DNA of 64,000 bases from Echinostoma caproni (Eukaryota > Platyhelminthes > Trematoda > Plagiorchiida > Echinostomatidae), in NCBI GenBank assembly GCA_900618425.1, contig UZAN01039373.1, forward strand, positions 146,546 through 210,545, read 5' to 3'. Under the pieces are notes generated by a model. That model had not been told where the DNA came from, ran no database searches, and saw nothing but the letters and a program-made list of their open reading frames with translations. The position numbers and the translations under genes are program-made. Positions 23,339 through 34,857 of this stretch are shown in pieces (position 1 is the first letter of the stretch; the number at the start of each line of letters is the position of its first letter).

Positions 23339-26300
23339 CTATTTTAAATTAACAATTTGTTTTGCTGACGTCAGATAGAATTATTATATGCTCACGCAAT
23401 GATGTTTTTTTTTCGAATTTCTTTCCGGTAATCGCTGTAAAAAGGCATTATCTCTTACCAACACAGTGTTGATCGTGTGACATTCCTATTTTACAGAGCG
23501 AAATATTACTACGATTGAACAACCATTATACACACTGACTGAGGAACCAGAAAATGTCGGATGGAAAATAAATATGCGTTCAAACAAATTGTAGTTTTAA
23601 GGTCCTACGTAATGCGTTTGGTATCTAATTTCGGATCTAGGCAATACACGCGTTAGTTTCAAATCGGTAGCATGAATACGTTTCTAGTAACTTCAATTTG
23701 GTCACTCGGAGGGCTCATTATTCCGCTAGGTACTGTAATTCATACATAACGCTATGGTTTCCGAGATATTAAAGTAGCTTTCATGTTTATCTGGTCAAAT
23801 AACTGAACAACAGAATAATGTCAGTATTCTGTACTGATATCAAGCGGAACATTATTTTGTACAGCTTAGAATCGCGTTTTTCTATGGATATATTTCTTTT
23901 ATACTCTGGTTATATTTCTCCTTTCGCAAGCTTCATTGATGCTTACAACGGCCAACTATTTAGAACACAAATGAAACAGCTATTGAAGGCTTATAGAGCT
24001 TTGTAGTTATTTGCGCAACTCGTGGTCATTTAGAGACAAATACGTCTGTGCGCAGGCCAAATAAATCAAGCATATGCCTATTCTCATATGGGGAATGAAT
24101 GAACAAAAAGTTATGGAAACGGGGTTCAAAAATTAAGCAAAAAAGGTAGATAAATTAAATAATAACGGAATGAGAGTGTAGGTTTTCTTATCCGTAACTT
24201 TAAGGGAGTTGAAAGGACAGCGGTAAGTGGCTCCTCAGGATACGACCAAGGTCCGATTGGTAAAATGGGTACCTTCGTGTATCATTACTTTGTGCATTTT
24301 GTGATATAGATTTCACTGGACGGTAATAAACCCGAGTGAAAATTTCAAACTTGAGTGGAGTTATAGGAGGTCCGGCGTGACCTAATGAGTGACGATCGCA
24401 CTTTAAAGTGGTCAGGAACTGCTGCCAGTCACCCACGGTGAATGGAGTTCTGTCATGCGGATATACAAAAGCACATCGATAAGACTGACGTTAAGTGCAA
24501 TAAAAGCCCATCTGAAGGAGTAATTCAGCAAGAGTTACGAATATATTTCTCAGGGTTATCACACCTGAATAATTGACAAAACAAGAAAGGCAATAATCGC
24601 CCAATTGGTAGACTTCAATGCTCGATTTAACTTTGTTGGGGAGTATATTTTAAATTTCATTCACTCTGCTACGGTGAATGAGAGGATCTGGTTAACTGTT
24701 TTTATTGATTAGAAGAGAAACAGACCTGATTTTAGTTTGCAGCATTAATTATTACCAGATTGTTTAAACTTACTTAAAGGTTTTATTATAGTTTTCAGTA
24801 ACAAAATTTTTAGATATTTATGGGCTTACCAACCGATGTAAGTTCTCAACACAAGCGCGATTATATGAATTTGTCACGGCGTTCACTAAAAGGCATACTT
24901 AGGTGAAGTCATTTTAAATCTGCTGCTAATTCCCTCACAAATCAAACGAAATCAGTGTAGACTCATCCAGCAATTCCGTCCAACGCGTTGTTTGAAGAAT
25001 GTTGTTTTCAAAATAAAAGGTTTTCGGATGGAAAGCTGCAGGGTTTGATCTTCCAAATTACGTCTGAAGGAATACGCCTGCATTGTGAAAGACATCGTCG
25101 TGTTATTCCAAATACATGTCAGAAGAAAGCATCTATTAGAGAGCTGGACCATCCTTTGCCACTCAGCTCTGTATTCAACATTTCGGAGTTAGTGACCACG
25201 TTCGAGACAATAAAGTTGAATTTCCAAGCATTCTGTTTTTTATTTTCCAATTTGAACTGAATGCACAGCTCTATCTCTGGCACTCCCAGCGTTTTATGGA
25301 GCAGAACTATCACGTACTCATGCAGCACTACACACTTGCCATAAAACACAGTCGTTCTGGCATTTATTCAATCGGGATACAGTCTGGGACACGGAAATGA
25401 CAGCCGACACCCAGATCGTTGTTGTTCAATCTGTTTCACTTTGACAACCATCAACCCGGAATCAAATACACTAGGCTATGCAAGTGATTTGGAAGCAAAG
25501 AAGAGTACATAAATTATCAGCAAATCTCATCCCGATTTTTCCCTGAAATCGGATGCTTCATCCAATTATTCATTATCGCTTTGGGAATAACTATTAGTTC
25601 CAGAATTGATTGAGACTTTACAGGAACAGCCGTGATCGTGGTCGTACAATAATTTAATTTGTTCTAAGCTTTTGTTCATACCAAGATCCCGGCCGAGGGA
25701 TTTTGAACGGGGGCGATGTAGAAGAGAGGAGTAACTAAAAAGAAGATGCTTTATTTGGCCATCGTAAAATTGAAGGGTTCCGTCACCCGTGTAAATCCAT
25801 CGACCTAGCTCATGTTTGAATCCACCTCTTATCGGGTGGAGCGCTAGCATAATATGTACTTGGTCGTACGATCCACGGTTGCTCTGTTGATGACAAAGGA
25901 CAACTTCCCAGTGCCCCTCAGATTTTGTCTTCTTGGCCCTGTGTGCGAAATCCTACAATATAATTGAACTCTCCCTTATGCTACTGCAGTGACGAATTGA
26001 TCTTCCTCGGTTATAGGTTAAATTTCGATTTCAAATATGCACTGTTTTCATGCAAACACTGCAGTTCTTTTTCACTTTGTTTCACTCATTTGGCCCTTGG
26101 AATCGCCTTTCTGCGTCCGTGAACGTTGTTTATCCTCACTTTCATTCCACCCTGTAGGCGAACAATGTGATTTCCTGCACTAAGTCGCGGCACAAATGAA
26201 CCACTTTAGACATTCTACTTCACACTATAAATTGGTTGCGTACTCTAGGTAGTATCTATTTTGCGATTAAGAAAATGTTTTATATGTTATGTTAAGGCAC

Positions 26301-29300
26301 GATAATATGATGTATTTCGAGGTTTGAAAAGGAAAAATTACTAATTCTCATCGCATCCATTGGTTTGAGTCTGTTGAGTGCCGTTTGATCCAACGCGTAA
26401 AATAAACATTACATGATAAGTAAAGGTGAACTGTACATTTCGCGTATCTACTTCGTTCCTTTCAGGGTTGAGATTCAATATAGGATTCGATAATGGCCAT
26501 ATATTTGTCTTGTTCTCTGGCTTCCACTTGCCAGTTTGATCATCGTTGTTGTTCACCAGCTGCAAATCATAACTCTTGTCTCCTCATTTGGTGCTTACTC
26601 ATGAAACAGTCAAACCATTGAAATCATGTGAAGCGGACGACTAGTGAAATGAAGATTTTGACATCTAAATTCTTGCCTTTAAAACGATGTAGTCGGAACC
26701 TAATGTCACCGGTGAACTTGCCAACTCCCTGGTATGCAATTTGAAACATTTCAGGGAGCTGCTCTCAACCGGAGATATTCATGAGTCAGTTGACAGAAGA
26801 GTACTGGAATTGTACAGTAAATGAGCAACACAATTTGCAAAATGATCAAGCGATGAGATAACATGCTTGCTCCTATGTGATGTGGTTGATCGAGGTTCAA
26901 ATCATTCCATTCACAGAGGATATTAATTTAATAAAACAAACAGTTTTTCGAAATATAAAGAGCACGCAACTGTATGGTCAATTGCAAACACGCATTGAGG
27001 GATGAATTTACGAAATTCAATTAGAGATCGTTGAATAGAGCACAATCGGGTGCGAACCGTTTTGGTGATCTGAATGCTCAGTTTGCTGCGACCTTGACCC
27101 TACTCGGAATGCCCTAACACTGGAACTAAAAAAGAGGTGACTAAAGGCACTTGCTCACTTCAAGGAAGATGCATATGTGGGTGTTCATCATATGCTTCAT
27201 GATAAGATTGGTGGAGATTCGTTGAGTGAGTCTATTTGTTGGTTAGCATGTTAGGACTGTAGTCGTGATGTTGACCCACGTGCAATTTTCAACAACTTGG
27301 AGCAACATTTTGGGTAGTGCTATCGCCGAACAGTCAAACAGAGACCACAGCAATGAAACTTCTTCAAACGTTTGAGCGGTGATCCAAACAGCCAAATGGC
27401 TAATCATACTTCGCTTTGCCTATGAATGTGGTCACTCGAAAGTGAAAGGAACCTTTAAGCGGGCTTTAGTAAAATGTGAAAATGCCGAATCCAAACACAC
27501 AAAACGCATACCTGCAGTTGGGAATTATTATCCGGTTGATCGAACTGTTTCACCATCACATCAAATTCTTCCCGACACTGATGGGTCTCCCAGATGCCTT
27601 GATCCAAAGCACCTCGGTCTTGTTCGCAACTGTGCATCTGATAACGTATATCCACATGCACGCTGAGAATTTGGTCTGAGTTAAACACCAAACTGAATAG
27701 CCAATATTCGGCCGGATGTCCAACTGCTCGAGCTGAATGTGGTTTGTTGACAACAGATTTGTTGATTGCTTGAGTTTTGTTTTGCACATGGTCGGTGGTG
27801 AGCCCAGTTTGAATAGTGGATTGTGGTGTGCGTAGATCCCGATCGATTCGAGTCAATGCGGTCTCGCACACGCTGTATACAAGGTGACCCGAACCGGCTC
27901 GACTCTGTTGACGCCACTAATGAGGTGGGGAAGTAATGGAACAGAGTAGCGTTCACTGATGCAATCAACAGAGTTGTTTTTCTGTTATTCAAAAACATTC
28001 TACGTCTGAACAATACGTGGATTTTATTGAATCTTTATGCAATCAGATTCGAAGTAGAAATGGAGTAATTCTTTCCTAGGATGATCTGAAGCATTCAGTC
28101 GTTATAATTATTTGTTGAACACTAAACTGTGAATTAAATAATATGGAACCAAGTAACGGTGCAGAACAATTCGGAATGAAAAGAGGCAAAAGCTCTTGAA
28201 CTCCGCAACCCCTTTGTCACCGTAAACGGATGAGATATTGAATCATTGTGTTGCTTCATATAAAGCGTTTTTCACGAGTTAACTCATTACTCTTTACCCT
28301 AAGAGATCTTATCTATCCACATTACCAATTTATGCTGAATTTTGTGCATACGTATGAGTTTGTCAAAAGCGCACTCTTAGCATCATTCAACTTAGTAAAA
28401 CGTATTGACGGTTTTTTTAAAGATCTACTAGGGAAAGACTATGTCGGGAATCAGTGAACACAAAATGAGGTACATGACACTTAAACGGCATGAGAAATGT
28501 GGATGGTCGCTTGGAAGTCTCGCAGTAACTCTATAACCGACAGATATTTAAGTGACTAAAAGTGTTTTCAGAGTCGGTCAAAGAGTGAGGTATTAGCATT
28601 GTGGGATTACTGACAGGACTCCGGGGACCTCCAAAATACAAACACGAAATTGGAAAACAACGCGCACTGATTGATAACTAGTGAAAAGTATTGTCCGTAG
28701 AGTTTGGAGCTATCTGAGTATGCGCATCTGGAAACATGAACGCCCGAGAGAGTAAGCTGAAAATTTAATAGGCGAAAGTAATTGCAGAATCCAAATAGTG
28801 AAGTGTGCCAAGTAAATAAATCAAAGCCATCAGTTTGGACCTGCCTAATCGCGCTCGCACGCTCGTAGGAAATAGTGAATAATGAACGAAGGAAAACAAC
28901 GAAATTGAAAATTGATTGTATGATGTCATTATCTTTGAACGAACAGTGGAATCACCCCTTGGCTAGGAAATTCATAGCGTTTGAATCACCTGTCATTATG
29001 CACACAGAATAGTTTATCTGATAAGGATGCTACCTAAACGGTCGGTTTTGAATCAATCTATTGTGCTTTTGAAGGAGTTTTAACTCAATTGTTTATTTCA
29101 ACTGCATATCCAACTTCTACCAAATTGTGAATAATTCAACTTGATGCAGTTCAACTGCACCGTTTGGGAATCCGTGTGAAGAAAGATCTTTAATGGGCTG
29201 TGAAACCTGAGTTGTAACTTGAACCGCGAAAAAACAGATATCAAAGTACACTTGATTTCGTAACCAATAATAATAAAACCAGAAAGACATCTGATCTATT

Positions 29301-30483
29301 ATTTCAACTCGCATATTTCATGCTATATAAGGCACTCCGGTTTACAGAGTAGCCTTAAAGTTTAACTTGATAACTATATTTACATTTTTTATCTCTCCAA
29401 AATTGTCGGTAATTAGATAATGTTTCGAAGATCATTTTCGCGATTTCCATAGTAAAACGAAGGTGCAGAAGATGAAACAAATGAACCAAATTTTTTTCTG
29501 TAATGGCCATAAAACTACGTTTGAAAGGTGGAAACTTGAGAAAATGTAATGAAGAATTTAGAAAACGTGGGTAAGCAAGAATAATTGTAAGAATTCCTGG
29601 AAAAATGTTTGGATGTCTTTTTCAACACAGAGCACGTAATGGGCCATTTGTCCAAAGTAAATAAAGAATACACTGTTCCCCAGTGGAGGTTTGATCCAGA
29701 GTATCAAATTCCATGCTTTTTGAGGAGAGTTTTAAATCAACTTAATAATGTATACGTTTATTGAGCTAATGAATTGACCTAGAGCGAAATCATCTGGAAA
29801 TTGAGCATGACAACCAACAACGGGTACTGTATGTGCAAAGAAAATGTAATCAGAAATAATGTTAGATGATGATTCGATAATCTTTTTTTCACTTGCTGGC
29901 TGAATCAGTTTTTATTTGCAAAAGTTTTCCAGTGATGGCTCATTTACAGAACGTCCTTTTATGAAGTTCGATAGAAAACGAAATACCTAAAAGCTGAACA
30001 GTTACCTTCAGCATTCTTAATCTTGAGTTTATGCAATTGCTGAAAGAGAATCATAATATCTCCTATTTCCAAAGAAACCAAGGTGTGCTTTTATTTAAAG
30101 CAATACTTTCCATGACGATAATCACTCTGTCACCATAAAAACATTACGTGTGCTTAGTGCAAATTGCCTATCCGTACAGGTGAAGTAAACGGGGTGGACT
30201 TTGCCAAAATGTTCTCATGGTTCTTGTGAGTTTTGGGCTTCGACTGTTAGCTGGCTCGATCGAGCTGCACTGCACAATCAAACATTTCTGCGCAGAGCTT
30301 CTCAGTCGGCCACTCGGTTTTTTCTTTGACGTGTTTTTTACAATGACGATTATGACGTACAATTACAATTACAATGACTGGAAACCACAAATAAGCTTCA
30401 AGCATTTACACCTGAGTCGTCCTCGACGCCTACCAGCAGTAAGCAGTGCCTCGTTTTCGAATCTATGAACTGGAGTACTCTCT
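23339..30483. other. No supported gene; possible first Eph intron
   Basis: If the Eph gene continues to the right, this is intron. Open frames are short and overlap on both strands. The most GC-rich piece, 27050-27870, has overlapping frames on both strands (138 codons on minus) and a plus-strand stretch with gag-like flavour (IFNNLEQHFG). No catalytic motif is visible, so I do not call it. Confidence 0.5.
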
Positions 30484-30519
30484 CACGTTGCGGAAACTTT
30501 AGTCAGTCGGTCTTCCGTT

Positions 30520-30640
30520 AGTCTACCGACTCTCGCGTAGGTCAACAACACTCTGGAATTCCCTTCCAGCGATTGTGGTGAAAGAGAAGCCAGACGTTGC
30601 TTTCAAACGGCGTCTGGATAAGCACCTGAAGGGGCTATGA
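30520..30640 (+). pseudogene. LINE ORF2 C-terminus relic
   Basis: In one open frame the plus strand gives RRSTTLWNSLPAIVVKEK and PDVAFKRRLDKHLKGL, followed by a stop at 30638-30640. The pattern R....WNSLP..VV.a.s...FK.rLD..L is the well-known tail of CR1/RTE-like non-LTR reverse transcriptase proteins. Upstream, PRRLPAV (30421-30440) may be a remnant of the preceding stretch. The 3' sequence to about 30730 is probably the 3' UTR of the element. Confidence 0.75.
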
Positions 30641-31194
30641 AGGAACGAACGCTTGTGATCGGACCTTCAACCCGGAGGTGATGGAGCTTACACGGACACC
30701 CTGCTCCCTGCCCTCAATCCAGATGACTGAAGACCCCTGTAACTGATCACATGAAAAGTTTGGGAACATTAAAATTGTTTTGCTCACATTGATAATTTTA
30801 TCTAAGTATAAATCAAACATCTATAGGTTTATAAAATGGAACTTGATTAGGAAATGATTAAGTATTGTGCTACCAAGAACCAGCACAGAAACATCTTTCG
30901 GACCACGAAAAAGGCGCCTCATAAACGACCAGTTTTGATCTCAGCTGTAAGAAAATTCAATTGGAAAGCATATATTAAGCGTACGTTCTTTCTAACACCT
31001 ATTCAGTTACAATCAACAAGGGATTTTATGACGCCCATTTTTGACAACTATTTTATCATCATATATGTTACTAAGATATTAGGAAATTTTTGAATTTGGA
31101 CCTAAGTGACCATTTGTTTGTTTCTATGGTCAAACTTAAATATTTTAGCTTCGATTTTACTTCAGTTGTTTGGAATGACCAGCACGTATTGTGT

Positions 31195-31415
31195 ATCAAG
31201 TTGTAAACCTTTATTTCTGATAAATCAGCACACCAAAGAAAGCAATGGACCGCTGTTTCGACCCGGTTGGGTCTCATCAGAAGTGCGAATCCATCGATCG
31301 AACTGGGTTGTGATTGTTTCCAACCGAGCCATAACCTTGGAGTCTGGTGCCGAGATAAGCGAGGTCTGTTGCTTGCAACAATCTCGTAAACATGGTTTGC
31401 GCTATATTGTTTAAA
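31195..31415 (-). mobile_element. SINE family B, copy 1 (carries hammerhead domain)
   Basis: The minus strand reads a degenerate head, then GTTCGATCGATGGATTCGCAC, the hammerhead domain (31286-31242), and a 3' body TTTCTTTGGTGTGCTGATTT followed by an AATAAAGG-like tail. It lies head-to-head with copy 2 at 31437, which shares GGTTCGATGGATTCGCAC in the opposite orientation. The head end (about 31340-31415) is poorly matched, so the outer boundary is approximate. Confidence 0.7.
31242..31286 (-). ncRNA. Hammerhead ribozyme (intact core) in SINE B copy 1
   Basis: Read on the minus strand: GCACTT, then CTGATGA (31280-31274), stem II GACCC-AACC-GGGTC (31273-31260, five perfect pairs with a 4-base loop), GAAA (31259-31256), then C-AGCG-G closing a 2-bp stem III (A56-T49, C55-G50), and the cleavage triplet GTC (31250-31248) followed by CATTGC. 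All invariant core positions of the hammerhead (CUGAUGA, GAAA, NUH) are present. Stem I would pair GCACTT with CATTGC: four of six pairs, with mismatches at the first and third positions. Other copies show GCACTG and CAGTGC, which pair fully, so the ancestral stem I was intact. The minimal 2-bp stem III is like that of schistosome Sm-alpha hammerheads (family knowledge). Predicted cleavage lies between 31248 and 31247. Confidence 0.75.
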
Positions 31416-31436
31416 TGGAAGGCGGTCTGATCATCT

Positions 31437-31575
31437 ACCCAGTGGCCGAGTGGGTAGCATGCTTCCGTTCTGCCCATAAGGTCCTGGGTTCGATCCTTAG
31501 TGGGTTCGATGGATTCGCACTACTAATAAAACCCAACCAGATCATAAAGCTGTCCAGTGCATCTTAGGTTTTCGA
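31437..31575 (+). mobile_element. SINE family B, copy 2 (decayed hammerhead)
   Basis: The tRNA-like head is clear: GTGGCCGAGTGGGTAGCATGC (A-box region) and GGTCCTGGGTTCGATCC (B box). The body follows as GTTCGATGGATTCGCAC, then the hammerhead region 31517-31560. The core has decayed: CTAATAA in place of CTGATGA, AACCC/AGATC in place of a paired stem II, and ATAA in place of GAAA. The GTC triplet and CAGTGC strand remain, and GCACT still pairs with AGTGC. The right end after GCATCTTAGG is not sharply defined. Confidence 0.8.
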
Positions 31576-34500
31576 TTCACGCTTCATTTGCCACATACAT
31601 GACGAATTTACCCTTTGAAGTTGAATAAAATTCTCCATTTCTCACATCCAAGAGAGATTCCATCCTGCAAATGATCTTTATAACGGTCGTTTAAAGTACA
31701 AAAACCCAGAATACTGTGATTTGTTCGAAGAAACATTTTGCTTCGGATACGCTGGAATCGGTTAGGTTGAGGTCGCACGCATCTCAATTGTTATTACTCT
31801 ATGTTCCTCATCAATCAAGCATTATAATGCTCGAGGCAGTGTGCTTCGACAACTCAAGGTACTTGAGCAGCATGTATGACTTCAACTGTTTTTCTGCGTG
31901 TCTTTCAAGTGACTCCAGTGTTATAAGGTAGTCGTAGAATCCCAATTGAACCAGAAACTTGTGTAACACTCGAAATTCCATACAAGTCGAGTTCCAGCTT
32001 TAGAAAGTGAAACGGTCGGAGGCACAGAAAATGCAATTATTAGTGTTAGCTAGCTAGTATTAAATTGGCATCAGTTCGCTCGCTAAATAAATAATAACTA
32101 TCACTCTCTCCCCAAAATTGAATTGTGTAATACGGGAATCCGAATTCGTGATTGCAATTTGTTTGTCTGTGTCGCGTTCATTTTGGTTTGAATAATTCAT
32201 TTGCTATTATTGTTTTTATAGTTATTATCTCAGTACCCAGTTGTATTACACTTGTCTTTAATCCTCTATTTCTTGTAAGGAGATCAAACCGATTGTGATG
32301 TGGAAATTTACCAATCTCAGGTTCCGACTACCGGATGTTTTAAACATGTTACACTACCGATTGCGTTATCCTAGGTTATCAGTAGCTCACAATATCGCAT
32401 GTAAAGTTCGCTGAAGAACTGTTGGAGTCTAATATTTCTACAAGTAACAGGAAAGCCGTTATGAAATCGCTTTATGGTTAGTCTTTTAGTGAAATGGTGT
32501 GTACGTGATACTTTTGAAGCCTGAGAGTAGTATTAAAGATCTGTTATTGAGATGTATAATATTGATGCAATTTATATTAGGTAACGACAACTACTGACTA
32601 GGCAGTGAAGTTGTTATGGTCTCCTCCTAACTGCTCGTTCTCTGAAGGGCACAGTAGAGACAGACTTGCTGCAAACAACCATGCGTATATTCGGCCAATT
32701 CTACCGTCGTGTGGTGGATATTTTGTGTGGTCGCTGTTGAAGTTATTCTCATTCATGAATTTGCAACATTCACCAGGTTTCATTTAGCAGTATTCCGAAA
32801 GAATAAAACCAAAGGAATAATTACTNNNNNNNNNNNNNNNNNNNNNNNNNNNNNNNNNNNNNNNNNNNNNNNNNNNNNNNNNNNNNNNNNNNNNNNNNNN
32901 NNNNNNNNNNNNNNNNNNNNNNNNNNNNNNNNNNNNNNNNNNNNNNNNNNNNNNNNNNNNNNNNNNNNNNNNNNNNNNNNNNNNNNNNNNNNNNNNNNNN
33001 NNNNNNNNNNNNNNNNNNNNNNNNNNNNNNNNNNNNNNNNNNNNNNNNNNNNNNNNNNNNNNNNNNNNNNNNNNNNNNNNNNNNNNNNNNNNNNNNNNNN
33101 NNNNNNNNNNNNNNNNNNNNNNNNNNNNNNNNNNNNNNNNNNNNNNNNNNNNNNNNNNNNNNNNNNNNNNNNNNNNNNNNNNNNNNNNNNNNNNNNNNNN
33201 NNNNNNNNNNNNNNNNNNNNNNNNNNNNNNNNNNNNNNNNNNNNNNNNNNNNNNNNNNNNNNNNNNNNNNNNNNNNNNNNNNNNNNNNNNNNNNNNNNNN
33301 NNNNNNNNNNNNNNNNNNNNNNNNNNNNNNNNNNNNNNNNNNNNNNNNNNNNNNNNNNNNNNNNNNNNNNNNNNNNNNNNNNNNNNNNNNNNNNNNNNNN
33401 NNNNNNNNNNNNNNNNNNNNNNNNNNNNNNNNNNNNNNNNNNNNNNNNNNNNNNNNNNNNNNNNNNNNNNNNNNNNNNNNNNNNNNNNNNNNNNNNNNNN
33501 NNNNNNNNNNNNNNNNNNNNNNNNNNNNNNNNNNTAATGTCAGAATAAGGTTAACAAGCTCATGTTGACCATGGGCATGTAAATTCAAGAAATCCGTCTA
33601 GTAATTGCCCTAGGCAGGGCAAACCTTGTTTGCAAGTCAAACAAATATGTTGTTCATTCATACCACTTCCATACACTCCTCGCCCTCAACTATTGCGATG
33701 ACCATTGGCTGGTATTACACACCCTACATCCCATCCTCAGAAGTTCATTTATGAAGATAATAGCTAAAGTACACATTATCCGGAAATTTAACTTCGCCTA
33801 TAACGGCAAATATCTGTCTAATGGACATCGTTTGTTCAGCCGTAAGTCAGGTAAAAGGCAGTAAAACTTACGCATTTTGTATTGCATCTAGGGGAAATAG
33901 TTACCGAATATACTACCAGAAATGATACAGGATTGCAGCATTTGTGCTCAGTAAGTTTTGTTGCTTACAGTACTACGAAATGATTAAATAAAAGAATTTT
34001 GCAAGCACACAGCAGTTTATTTGACGACTGAAACCAGTACATTGATCCAATGGATAAAGCTAATCTCAACCGTATCGTTTTGAAATTCTGTTTGGCACCC
34101 TGAGTCATCCGGATTCCTGTATAAGTACAACTACTCGCCGTTCTAAACCAAATGAAATGACCCAGAAATAATTCAGTTCAATTTTGAGAAGATTGTTATG
34201 CTTCAGTGACCTCGTTGACTCATGTGAACTTTAGGGGTACGGCTTGTCAGATCAATCAAGTTACTTTGTTTTGCCTTCATTTTATACCTTCTCGCATCAT
34301 TCTTCGGCCCAATGCTTTGTGGAATAGGCTGAGCTCTTCTTTGTATTCCGGGCTTGGATGAGTTTGGTGAAATCTCATGACAAAACAATGCGATCAATGC
34401 TCTTCTATCAACTCATTTCAATTGAGTTTAAACGTGATTTGATGCGTAGCCACATATGTATATGCATAGGTATCTGCTTCTAAGACACGTTGAGCCACAA

Positions 34501-34779
34501 TCTCTCGCTTTTGAGAAAAGTAATTTTAAGAACTATTTATCGCAATGGATTTACCAAACAAAGCCGGTAATGTCCTCTAAAATGGAGAAGTTTGTTTCTG
34601 AGAGAATCCTTCGGGTTCTACACAGGGTAAAACATATAACTTCTAATTCCACCATACTCATCTCACCCAAACCCGATCCCTTGAAACGTCAGTGCAATAA
34701 TGGATTCATGTAATTCTGACAATAAAGACACTTTCGACAAAATATTGAAAATCCGTTGTCGTAGCTCGGGTGAACTGAA
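31576..34779. other. No supported gene; includes a 709-N gap
   Basis: I find only short scattered open frames and no recognisable domain or repeat on either side of the gap. Confidence 0.5.
32826..33534. other. Assembly gap, 709 N
   Basis: Run of undetermined bases. The long open frames that cross it are an artefact of the Ns. Confidence 0.99.
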
Positions 34780-34857
34780 TTCCATTTCGCCTGTTCGCCG
34801 AGCTTCGCAATTTGTTTGCAGACAAATCGCCAAGCTCGGCGAACAGGCGAAGTGGAA
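34780..34857. repeat. Near-perfect 78-bp palindrome (36-bp arms)
   Basis: Arms at 34780-34815 and 34822-34857 are inverted copies with a 6-base centre (TTGCAG). Of 36 pairs, 33 are Watson-Crick, one is G-T, and two are mismatches (A-C and C-C). The arm core is CGCCTGTTCGCCGAGCTT, notably GC-rich for this region. The left arm recurs at 20802-20840, so it is a small dispersed element, perhaps a foldback MITE or a structured-RNA repeat. No target-site duplication is obvious. Confidence 0.9.

Noticed and set aside
27050..27870. Possible gag-like or other retroelement region (IFNNLEQHFG; overlapping frames on both strands)
   Set aside because: No zinc knuckle, protease or polymerase motif could be seen, and both strands look equally open. 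Mentioned only in the region note.
32709..33588. Long open frames of 255-279 codons on both strands
   Set aside because: They consist almost wholly of the 709-N gap.
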